Below are positions 25,201 to 35,693 of a DNA stretch of 64,000 nucleotides, one piece after another. Position 1 is the first letter of the stretch; each line of letters opens with the position of its first letter. The notes below the pieces were generated by a model. The model saw only the letters and a program-made list of their open reading frames with translations, was not told the origin of the DNA and searched no databases. Made by a program: the position numbers and the translations under genes. The stretch comes from Parus major (Eukaryota > Chordata > Aves > Passeriformes > Paridae), in assembly GCF_001522545.3 (NCBI RefSeq), contig NC_031770.1, positions 91,902,339-91,966,338 of the forward strand, given 5' to 3'.

Positions 25201-27340
25201 TGATATTTTCTATATCATATTTTCAAAAGTCTGTGGATCAATTTCTCCATTATACGTAAGTAATAAGTTGCAAATATGTTTGCCTTATGTATTATTCCAA
25301 ATTATTTAAACAGCTAACTTCCAATAACATAATGTAAATTCAGTGCAAATGACTTCCTGAATAGTCCAGTAAAAGTTTCTTTCAATACAAGAATAGAGTT
25401 TCAAACCTGGTCCAGTTTCACTTAAGAAATGAGTTCTCACTGATTTTAATGAGATAAAGAAATGGTAACTCTCCCCTTATTGCAGGGCAATTTTCTTCAA
25501 AAATTAAAAATAAAATTATTCATATAGAACAAGTTCATCACTGCTTGTTTTCTTAATAATAATTTTCCTGATCTTCCATTTTTGGAAGACATCTAATGAA
25601 GAGAAGCTTTAGTCTAAAATAAGAAAAAATAAACATCATCACATAGCTGAACAATCAGAGAAAATTAATTTACTAGGAAAAAAAAAGAGAAGTTTTATTT
25701 TAGGAAATTAAAAAAGAGCGTGAGGACAAAAAATGCATATTGAATGTTTTCTTAATTTGGCTTTGCTGCCCAATACATTTGTTAAAATGTTGGTAAAACC
25801 TGCAAAATATTTTTAATTTATAATATTTTTCATTTATTGTAAACACAGAACTTCAGCCTGGACTTGATGATTTCTTTGTCTAATAAGATCCAGTATATTT
25901 TCACCTTTGAGTATCTTTTGCTGTCAATTTTCAGATTCTTTTGACTTTCACTCCCTCCTCTCATCTCTGATACAATTTAATCTCTTATCAGACGCTCAAG
26001 CTGTCTCCTTTCCTCTCTCCTTCCTTCTCCTCATTCCCTTGTTGCTCTGCAGCTTTAGATCAGTCACAACCACTTTGATGATATCACCTTCCTTCTTTGT
26101 TCTCTGATAAAAAATGTTTCTTTTATGTGCATTTCATTTTCTAATGTAGTGCAGTAATGTTCTAATTTCTGTAACATGCTCTTGCATTTTAGCTTCATCT
26201 GCTTGATTTGACTGGAAACTATTAAACACATCAAGTGTTTCAGGGCTAGCTATTGTGAGATATGATATTATCTGCTGACTTTTACTTCTTTGTGGCACAT
26301 ACCTGCTTCAAACAGAATAAACTGCTGTTTAAATCTTCTCCATGTATTTATTTATACAACTACAATTCTCTGTTCTTTGAGTGTTTTCACTAGTTTATTT
26401 TCCCACTCAGGATGTTTATAAGACAGTAGTCATTCTGCTAATGCCTTGTGATTGTTGAGAATGTGTTATATCAGCAGGATTGCAGTAATGGAATAAGATC
26501 CATCCCATTACACCTCTTCAACCTTGTCTGCCTTGTAACCACGCTAACAGGCTTTGCTGATACTTCATGTTCATCATTGATATGAACAGACCTGGGAGAA
26601 GGTCCACTTACCTGGACTTACTGCACAGTTCCAGAAAATCACCTCCTAGCTGATCAAAGAGGAATCAATGCAGGGAGAATAAGTCAATTTATGTTGCAGC
26701 TGGACATTTGGCCTTTTTATTTAGATCATCTACACCCTTGCTGCTATTTTCAAAGTATAAAAAATTGTGGAGATTCTTCAGTGCCAATCAAAATTCAGCT
26801 AATAGAGTGAATCTATGCTTATTTAAATTCTGAGACACACATATGAACAATAACCTTGTCCATGATGGCTTTATTTTTTATCTGTCTTTCTCTGAGGTAG
26901 AACAGCCTTCACTTTCTCCTAGATAAAAGTACTGGAATAAAATGCCCTTTTACATTGTGGCTACTGTTGCCTGTACTTCCAGTCCTTTCTTATCTGTATA
27001 TATGTAGAATTCCTCAAATTTTAGATGGCTTCTGTTTTTATGCCATGATGATCTGGTTGTCTCATTGCATCTGGAGTTCATTCAGGATTTGATTAAATAT
27101 CAGTGTCCCAAAGTCTGGGAGAGGATGCTTAGGAGGACCTTTATTTCATATGGGATAGCTGATAGTAAATGTGGCCCTTTCTGCACAGCTAGTGACCCTG
27201 ACTGCAGGAAGGGAGAGAGGTTCAGAAAATCATCTGCTTTTATGCATTTTTAATACACACCCTACACAATTATATACACTGCTTCTTTACTTCATTCACA
27301 AGAGAACATAGGCCCTTTGTCTTCCTTCCAGTTGTGTATA
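22279..27340. other. Long unique AT-rich stretch
   Basis: No gene or mobile element recognisable over 5 kb. A perfect hairpin lies at 24378-24404. A pyrimidine-rich stretch lies at 25930-26110. The short segment 26612-26645 on minus has a perfect CAG|GTAAGT donor but no other support. Confidence 0.45.
24378..24404. other. Perfect 11-bp inverted repeat
   Basis: TATGGATATGG (24378-24388) pairs with CCATATCCATA (24394-24404) around a 5-base ATATC loop, giving a compact predicted hairpin. The arms are made of GGATAT words, so simple-sequence slippage is a likely origin. Confidence 0.75.
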
Positions 27341-27480
27341 TTGCACCATGCAACTCAGTATCATCAGCAAATTTGTGGAAGGTGAACTTGATTTCACTGT
27401 CCCTGTTTCTGACAAAGATTTCCTACAAAAATATGGAAGAGATATTAATTGCTTAGGCAGATCCATGTACACACTGTTCT
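27341..27480 (-). repeat. CR1 reverse-transcriptase relic, minus orientation
   Basis: On the minus strand, 27374 down to 27354 reads K-F-A-D-D-T-E, the catalytic FADD box of a CR1-type reverse transcriptase. It is preceded by a diverged equivalent of the 'F-x-x-D-x-D-S-G-I-E-C-T-L-S' region. The surrounding frame is shifted and the flanks are unrecognisable, so this is an old, isolated internal LINE piece with neither 5' nor 3' end. Confidence 0.72.
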
Positions 27481-29013
27481 CTTCCCCTTTCACTGCTACA
27501 CATCATAACATTTTGGTAGAATTACAATGATGTTGCCTTCCACAATGTCTCAGCCTGGGACGAGGGGTGTTCGAGTCCTAATGCAGTAACTCATATAAAA
27601 CCGTACTTTGGACAATGCTGTGGGGGTAACATTCTCCTATTATTCACTCCAGTATAAAATATTAAAATAAATGTCAACAACACATCAATAAACAAACAGC
27701 ATGTTATAGTTTATTTTCTTTTGTTTTTAAATACTTCTATAGTTACAATGATTACATATTGATGAAAATAAATTGACTTTATGGCAGCAGGAAGGATACT
27801 AGATCTTGTGAAGGTTACTTTGTAGGGTTCAGTGCCTACAAAGTTCATGTCATTTGAGCTTGTTTCCTCTTTAAACATTTATTTTATGAGGTTTTTAATG
27901 TTTTTATTTTTTTATGATGATGTGTGATTTATCATCTGTTGTTCTGGAAAGCGAAATTCAGCAAGCAAGATCACCATTCAAGATAATTGCCCTTTGACCT
28001 TCACACTTCCTTTCTGCTATGATGCAATGCAGATATTTAATTTTTCTTGTGTGAAATATGTGCATTTGAGTGGAAAAATATGCTCATTTTTATATCTGCA
28101 TCAGTTAAGGTTTATTCACAGAAGAGGTATATTTTCACTACAAATGTGAAATATAGTTTCAAGGTTATAATTCTTTGGTTTCTCCTTTGTGTTTCAGTGT
28201 TGCTTTGTGAACAGCATTTTGAATTACCCTGGCTTATATCATCTTTTTCCTCAGAGACACCCCCACAAAAAATAGAAACAAAAAAACCCAAGCAGAATGG
28301 ATAAGAATTGCAATGTGGATAACCTTGTACATTTTATAGATAATTGCCCCTCTGGGGCTGTATAATTCAGAGGCATAAAATGGACTGATTCTCAAACTGA
28401 AGGAATTCTAGAGAGCCTGAAGTTAAAAAAAAAAAGAAAAAAAAAGAAAAAAAAAAAGGAGAAAACTCTCATCTACTATGGGCATTCAGCTGTGAAATAA
28501 TTACTCCACTGACCTCATTTTACCACTGACATCTATGAGAGCAGAGATTTATCAAGGCTGAGTGCCTCTGAAAATCTCACCTTTAGTGTCAGTGAGAAAA
28601 CCTGCTCATTCCAGATTCCCACCTCGTCTGATACTTAAGGAACTATGAAGACCTGTGATAGCCCCTTCAAGGTTGGAGGGACAAGGAAGGGAGGACGAAG
28701 AGAAAGGAAAAAGAGACCTAAGTAACCTTTTGTTTCCTGCACCTATACAGGAAAGTCCTTCAGTAAAAATGTTCCATTCTACTTGTAAAAGTTAATCAGG
28801 TCTTTAACTTTATGCCTGAATATTATTTATGATTATTAATTCTATTTCAAACTGGTTTTAATATGTAAATTAAAGCATTGCACTCTAACAAAGAAAGCGA
28901 TGATGGATTTTGCTGACAGTAGTACAATGACTAAATGAATCTATCTTTTTATTACCATTTTAATAATATATTGAGCAAAACTTCTGAATACGTAGTGGAT
29001 CTGTCAGAGACTT
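27481..29013. other. Unique stretch with A-rich tract
   Basis: No gene recognisable. An A-rich tract lies at 28425-28457. A sequence resembling a Pol III B box occurs at 27568-27578, but no tRNA fold surrounds it. Confidence 0.45.
28425..28457. repeat. A-rich tract
   Basis: A11-G-A9-G-A11-like run of 33 bases, only two of which are not A. Confidence 0.92.
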
Positions 29014-29484
29014 TGTGGCAAGACTCTTGTTGCAGTTCGCAACTGCAGGATCTCGTCCAGGGAAGCTGCAGGGTTCTGGGGACCAGCATGGAAAACCAAG
29101 GAGACGGGCCTTTCTTCATTAAACCATTTATTCAGCACGGGAACAAACTCAGATTCAGAGACAGAAAGCTCCGAGCAAAGGCAGGGTGAGGGGTTTTAAG
29201 GGACAGAACTCTTGAGGGTCTCCACCTTTGAGGGTGGAGTTCAGGGTCAGGGACCACTCGAAACACAACAAGGGAGAAACCCCCAGGGACTCAAACCCAA
29301 TCAGAACTCCTGGGCCACTCCTCCCAAGAGGTCTGGGGTGGGATAACTTCATCCAGGGCTCACACTGCCCATCCTCTAAAGCAGGAGGTCAAAATTCATA
29401 CTAGCTTGGCTTACATCCATGTCTCTCATGTTAACAATGCTTATCTGAAACTAAATCTTTGCCTCCCTGAGGCACCTCACAACA
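29014..29484 (-). mobile_element. ERV solo LTR, minus orientation
   Basis: A 471-base element with TG...CA ends. On + it starts 'tgtggcaagactc' and ends 'ggcacctcacaaca'. On minus the order is U3, a TTAAAA box ('cccttaaaacccctcacc', about 29185-29202), then 'gctgaataaatgg' with a canonical AATAAA (about 29129), then U5. The flanks carry GAGACT (29007-29012) and GAGTCT (29485-29490), which differ at one base and sit one base off the left end; this is a possible but unproven 6-bp target duplication. There is no internal retroviral sequence on either side. Markedly GC-richer than its surroundings. Confidence 0.85.
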
Positions 29485-30982
29485 GAGTCTCACCAGCCAA
29501 ATGAAAGTGTGGCTCTATCTTGACCAAACATGAACAAGGCTCTTGTTGAATCTAGTTATAAACATACTGAAAGGATCTGAAAAAAGCAAGTAACAAAAAT
29601 TCACCTTTTCATACCCAGGAAAAAGTGGTAGCTGAGTAAATAAAATACGCTAATGTTCAAAAAATTCCAAACTCTTCTCAAACATTTTGTATTTTCCTCG
29701 TGAAGCATTTCAACTACATATAAAAGGCATTTCTAGGTTAGCCAGAGTTTCCTACAGCATACCAGGGAAGTCAAATCCTTGTGAATTTGGGGTGGGGTTA
29801 AGAGCAGGAGCTGAGGTTGTAAACTCTTAGTGAAGCAACAGAAGTGAAAGATAACATGAATTGGATCCATACAGGCAGTCTTCACTCATATTAAACAAAA
29901 CCAAGTGAAAGTTGTGCTACCTACTGCTGTTTCTGCAAGTGAATTTTCTTTTGCAAATATATCATCTATCAGAACATAATTTTTAATGGGTTGTATGTGT
30001 GTTTTCACAACAAAAATTATAAGCATAATAAGAGAAGAGTATTAAGAGATTTTTGTATGGATTTTTATTTTTCTTACAGCACAGTATTCCACAGGATAGA
30101 GCATTTTGGCCCACTGTTCTTTAACACCACGTCATAAGGCAGAAATATTAATTCAAAACAATATTATACCAAGCTAATAACATTTAATTAAACAGAAACA
30201 ATGTTTTAATTATAGATTTCCATGTATTCTTAATGTCTAATCAGAAAAAAATCTTTATAAAAAATATTTGCGATATTCCAGATAGTAATATTTTATATAA
30301 ATATAACCAAAAGTTTTTAAAGAACTAGAACTGTATTTTCTCATAATTGTCTAACCTGTTCCATAGAGTCAAACCCCAGGAAATGCCTAGGCTTAAACAA
30401 AACCGGTATATATTTTTTTGGATATAAACCTTGATTTTCAAATTGGTCCATATTAAAATATTCTGGAATTTTAAGTCTTATAGGGAGTTAAGAAAAAGAA
30501 TCTGACTTATAAAGTCACATTTCTGATTTTCTGTAAGTCTGTCTCAAGGGTTAGTTTGTGTTCTTCCCCTGATCAAAAGGTGTATTTAGTGATATCAAAT
30601 ATAGCAATGCAGAAATCTAAAATTGCATAAATGCAGAAGGGGACACTGATAAATGAACTCAGTTTGATGACCTGAATAGTAGAGCACTATTGAGTGGCTT
30701 TAGAATAGCCTACTCTCTATACTGGTTTTCCTTGTTCACTTTAATAAAATAGGTGTGTTGCACACATATGAATTGCCATTATTTTTCTGGTTTCATTTAC
30801 TCATTCAATGGTTTAAAAGTCTCTAAAGATATTGCAATATCTTTTTTTAAAGACTGTCAACACTTCTAAATGCCATTTTGCAAGTCATGCTTTTGAGTCT
30901 CCTGACAAAAAATATATAGTATTTAAATTTTAATCTACATTAGGAGAGCATTATTTTTTTATTAAACCACAAATGCAAGGTC
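29485..30982. other. Non-coding stretch between two LTRs
   Basis: AT-rich unique sequence. It holds nothing like gag, pol, env or a primer-binding site. The two LTRs that bracket it also point in opposite directions and are unrelated in sequence, so this is not the interior of one provirus. Confidence 0.5.
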
Positions 30983-31345
30983 TGTGGATGCTAAATGCAA
31001 GAAGCAAGTAGGGAGCACAGAGCCTGTGTGAAACTAAGTCACACAATGTTCTCACTCTGGCCTAGAAAGCATAAGGAAGAATCCAAACAGTCCTTGGAGA
31101 AGGACAACAACCTTTGCAGGTGTTGTTTAGGATCCTTGTTTACTTGCAAGAAACAGTCAAGGGGTGATGTTCCCACTTGACCAATGATGGTGATGTGTTA
31201 GTTTAATGACCACTGAGAGTTTTACCTCTCAGACCTTCTCGGACCTGTCTATAAAAGATAATCTGGAATAATAAAACTTGCTCTATTGTGCAACCCAGCC
31301 AAGAGGGTCTGTGTCGTACTTTGCAGTTCCTAATATAGTGTGACA
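30983..31345 (+). mobile_element. ERV solo LTR with 6-bp target-site duplication
   Basis: A 363-base element with TG...CA ends ('tgtggatgct' to 'agtgtgaca'). It has a TATA box 'ctataaaag' (about 31250) and 'aataataaaac' containing AATAAA (about 31269-31279), followed by a short R/U5. The flanks are AAGGTC (30977-30982) and AGGGTC (31346-31351): six bases with one mismatch, as expected for a class II (ERVK-like) integration that has aged. No internal viral sequence is present, so it is a solo LTR left by recombination between two LTRs. The layout resembles, from memory, an LTR family of neoavian birds. Confidence 0.88.
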
Positions 31346-33226
31346 AGGGTCTATCCCATACTTTACATAGCATATGTATACTGTTTCAATTCTATTTCCT
31401 CAGCCATGTTATTTACTTCTGCATACATAATTTCAGTGTTATCTTTTGTAGAGGTCATTGGCAGTGACAGCTTACCACTTCTGGCATGAATTTGTTTGCA
31501 CATATCTAAGAGAGTGCTCATCTGCAAATTTCAGTGGAGGGTCTTCTGCACAGGGGTCTCAGACATGACAATCCTGGTTATGAAGTGTTGGTTTGATTTG
31601 AAAGCTCTAGTTTTCTTCAGTTTTGATTGGTATTTCAGCATCCTTCAGTCTGAACACACTAGCAGTGAACCAGCAAATTGCATTTTTGCAGCACCCAAAG
31701 CACACTAAATACTGTGTGAGACAGGTAGGTCCAAAATGGACAGATCTGATCCCTTTTATTTTTGTGCAGAACCAGCAAATAGGATGTATTCAAGTGGGAA
31801 AAAAGTGAATTCTAACAATAGCACCAGAAACCTACTTTGGATGTCTACACCTTGTTTGGTATTTTGTGGGGAGCGTGTTCACGTTATGTATATGCAGATA
31901 GAGTGGCCCTTCACATGTGAACATTGACACACAAGAACACATTGACACTTATCTGTTTCCTATGCACATATATATTGTGTATGGGAATCAAAATGAATTA
32001 AAATTACACTATGTATTTCATGCACATTAGTTATTCTGGTAGAAAAAATAGCTGACTATCATTCTGAATACGATGGGAACAGGAAGCAGTCCCCCAAGAC
32101 AGAGGCAACATGTCCATCAGGTAATTGATGATATGTTGTGAAGGCAAGCAGTTCCTTCATTTGCTGAATTCTAATTTACTTCAGTGTTTTGTTTCTGTTA
32201 ATGCTTCTTGAGTATGCCTTTCACATCACTCCAAAGAAAATGGAGATGCTATTTTACAGAATGACAAGCTGCCATTTAGCAGATCACTGATATTGTGGTC
32301 TCTATGATGCTGTCTTCATAATTCCTACTGAGTTCAAAACCCAGGGGAACCTCACATTGCCTATCATAGAAACAAGGTGCCCAGCTTGCTTCTTCACTCA
32401 ACATTGATTTCTCTTGTTCAGTGAAAACAGCAATCAAAGGATTCCCATACAGGGAAGTTATATCTAATCAGTCCTTGGTCAGCTGTTTCTGCAAAGAAAG
32501 CAGTTCCTCAGTCTTGTGAAATTCCTGTAGGCTCTGTTGAGTACACTTGCTTACACTAACAAGGTCTTTACTGCAGACCTACTACTCCAGTCAGCTAAAC
32601 ATTCACATAGCTGAAATTCTAATACAGTCCTGAGCTTATTTTACTGCGTAAGATGGTTTTGCTCAACTCTTTTTAGCTGACAGTGTTTACCTGTGTTTGT
32701 TTTCTGATCTTCTTGATATTATATGCTCTTCTGGTTTTACTGAAATTTACTAACAAAAAAAAAATTCTTTCATTTTAGCTCCATTTACCTTAAATATCAA
32801 AGACAACAAAGTGAATTCTTCAAACATTACCAATAGTTTTCTAAATGAGAAACTTGAACATTGAGATAAAATTAGCTCAAAAAGACTAGAGCCTAAATCT
32901 CATTTTTTAAATTAAATTTTAGTAACATTTTTCCCTTTTTAATTTGAAAAATCTGTTAAAAATATAGTTAACATTTTTAATGTTTTTATTCAACTTTCAT
33001 TCAAATTCAAAGAAGGTTGGTGGAAAAAAAATCTGCAACTGACATAAAAAATATAATAGCTCATTTCTTCATATTTCTTAATCTTTATGTTCAGACTCAT
33101 GCTAACGTAGAATTAACCCAGATTCATTACCTTAAACAAAGAAGAAAAAGACACATTGCAATTTGATAGCTACAGTTTTTCACATGCATGAGTATATGAA
33201 CTTGAAACATGCTCCTATGTAGTTAG
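31346..33226. other. Unique non-coding stretch
   Basis: No gene or repeat recognisable. Overlapping frames of 61-70 codons at 31496-31927 show no family features. Confidence 0.45.
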
Positions 33227-33600
33227 TCATTTTAGAGAGAGGTAAAAGAAGATCTGGACATGCTTTGAACAAAACAAAAAATCTGTCCAACATGTTGAGG
33301 TCCCTCTGAAAGGCTTCACAGCCCTCTGGGGTATTGGCCATTCCATCACCTCTCCAGGATTGAGGTGAGGCTGGCTGGCTGGCCAGTAATTTCCTGGGTC
33401 CTTCTTCTTGTCATTTTTGAAGATTGGAGTGAGATTTGCTTTCTTCCAGTCTTCTGGCAACTCTCTTGATCCCTGAGACCTTTCAGAGATGATCATGAGT
33501 GGCCTAGCTTTGGTGTCTACCAGATTTCTCAGCATTCATGGATGCATTCCAGGGTGCCCTTGTGGACACTGTGGACTTGTGGATTTCACGTTTGCCTGCT
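33227..33600 (-). repeat. CR1 ORF2 fragment with internal deletion, minus orientation
   Basis: The minus strand from 33535 to 33227 is open for 102 codons. It contains a recognisable N-terminal stretch of CR1 reverse transcriptase: residues about 27-48 include L-P-E-D-W-K-K-A-N, T-P-I-F and D-P-G-N-Y. After a 'G-E-V-M-E-W'-like stretch the sequence jumps at about 33345 to a block matching the region after the catalytic box ('cctttcagagggacctcaac' on minus). About 300-400 bases, including the FADD box, are therefore missing. Homology continues upstream to about 33600. The open frame is residual. Confidence 0.85.
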
Positions 33601-35110
33601 CATAATTGCTGTCTGATCTCTCCGCTTGGTCTCACTGGAGCACATAGCTCCTCATGAGCCTGAGGACTCTACAGTCACTTTTACCACCAATTTGAGAACC
33701 GTCTACAACTAGCTGTGTAACTAAAGTATGTCAATTTGGATCTGAGTCACTTTAAATAAACGGGAACACCTCTGTCTGTATAAATCCAGCCTGTTAATTC
33801 TGGGCTGTTGTGAATCTAGGAATTCAAATCAATTGACCAAAGAGAGAATGAAATGAGGGTGAACTTTATGCTGTCATTGAGAGGTAGGGCTAGAATCCTA
33901 CGGAGAAACCTATCTTGTTTAGCAATATGCTGTTCTGTACAAATAAGCTTCACAAAGGAGTGTAAAATGGGAGGTTGAAGTAATTTTCACACTTGCAGCA
34001 TCAAGTTGGGATGCACCTCAGATCTCCTCTAAGAAAAGTCTCTTTATGAGTATCTTTAATGAAACTTTTGTTTGCAAACTCCTTGTCACTACAGGAATGT
34101 CAGTATTACATTGTGAAAACAGGTACCCAATATAAAAAAAACAGTCCAATTAGTGTTGGCTAGAAACCTGACATGAAAATAAAACTGCCTCTTCTTTATT
34201 TCCTCCCCCAAGGTAGAATCTGGGTCATATATTAATTCTTACAGTGAATGTCTTATCTTCTGCAGTTAAGTTTTTATAACAGGAAAGGGTTTAGGATTTT
34301 GACTTTCAATTGGTAATAAAATATATGTATTTATGTGAATGTTAGTATTGATGAATAGGCATTAGTAAAATAAGTATTTAAATGGATGTTGAAAAAACAT
34401 TTGTTATACATGATTGCAGTCAGTTATACATAAAATTAATTCTACCAACTATTAAAGGTCTTTGAAAGGCTGTATTAAAATCAATTTATTTAAATAAATA
34501 AAATATAAATATATTCCAGATTAGATTTAACCAGATTAGATCAGGAAAATTGGCCCAAGGAGAAGAAATGGTGTCCTTGTGGGATATATTTGCAATAGCA
34601 ATATTGGTTAATACTTATTATCTTCTATGAATAAGCTACAAGAGGCCTGGCATTTCAAACAGGTATGACATAATTCTGTGTTTAAAATTTAAGACACAGA
34701 TCTATTTCATTTTAAACTATACCTGTGGAGCATATATTATTTCTGGGCAGAAATCTGTTGCTTTCACATCTTGTTTTTGGTGGGGTTTTTTTACTGTTTT
34801 TGTTAGTGGCCCTATTCAAAGGAGCTACTTAATACTGCAGTCATGGAAAAACAACCAAGTCTGAAGATGATAGCCTTCAAACTGCTTTCATCCATATAAT
34901 CTTTAATAGACCAGAAGTGTTTTGAAAGACTGCAGTTAGTGACTCAGTGTGCCTTTGTTTTTGTAACAGGTTCATATTGAACAGGGTCATTGGAAGTATC
35001 CAAGTACACCAAAATTTTGTCAGACACTTGGCAACAGACGTTGAGCACAAAAGGAGTTTTGGCCTTTGGTCTACAAATACCTGGGGCTCCAGGAACTTTT
35101 TGTAAGGTAC
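33601..35110. other. Unique non-coding stretch
   Basis: The first 60-100 bases could still be diverged CR1. The rest is AT-rich unique sequence with no recognisable gene. Confidence 0.4.
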
Positions 35111-35693
35111 TGTTGTGATTTAACCCCAGTAAGCAGCTCAGCCCCACACAACTGCTCACTCAGTCTTCTGCATCGGGATGAGGGAGAGAACTGTAAAGGT
35201 GAAAGTGAGAAAAATCATGAGTTAGCTAAAGACACTTTAATAGGTTTAGCAGAAGCTGGGTATTCAGACATAGCAAAATAAAGAATTCACTCACCTCTCC
35301 CATTGGGTGTTTAGGTGTTCAGCCATTCCCAGGAAAGCAAGTCTCCAACAGGCAGAACAGTCACTTGGGAAAACAAATGCCATTGCTCTGAACATTTCCC
35401 CTTGCATCTTCTTCCCCCAGCTCTATATGATGAATGTGATGCTATAAGGGTTGGCATATCCCTTGGGTCAGTTGTCCTATCTGTGTCCCCTACCAATCTC
35501 ATGTGAAGAAATTTCCTGCTTTCTGTCCATATGGAGTGAGAAATGGAAAAGGCCTTGACACAGAGCAGGCACTGCTCAGCAATAGCTGAAATATCTTTGT
35601 AGTATCAACCCTGGTTTACTTACAAATCTAAAATGTAGCACCAAAGAAGCCACTATGAAGAAAATTACCTCTATCCCAGACAAAAGTAGAGCA
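35111..35693 (-). mobile_element. ERV solo LTR, minus orientation
   Basis: A 583-base element with TG...CA ends on + ('tgttgtgatttaacccc' to 'agtagagca'). Phrases 'cagctcagccccacacaact', 'gaaaaggccttgacac' and 'atgaagaaaattacctctat' fit, from memory, a widespread avian ERVL-like LTR read in reverse. On minus an ATTAAA signal lies near 35237-35242. I see no convincing target-site duplication (GGTAC left, GAATT right) and no internal sequence. Reading frames of 60-70 codons on both strands inside it are not genes. Confidence 0.82.

Noticed and set aside
26612..26645. 34-base minus-strand segment with perfect CAG|GTAAGT donor
   Set aside because: The acceptor is weak and 34 bases cannot show coding bias. 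Isolated donor consensus words are common.
27568..27578. Pol III B-box-like word (TGTTCGAGTCC)
   Set aside because: Ten of eleven positions match, but the flanks do not form a T-arm or acceptor stem and no A box lies at the right distance. Not a tRNA or recognisable tRNA-SINE.
29014..31345. The two LTRs as ends of one provirus
   Set aside because: They are unrelated in sequence and length, oppositely oriented, and no retroviral gene or primer-binding site lies between them.
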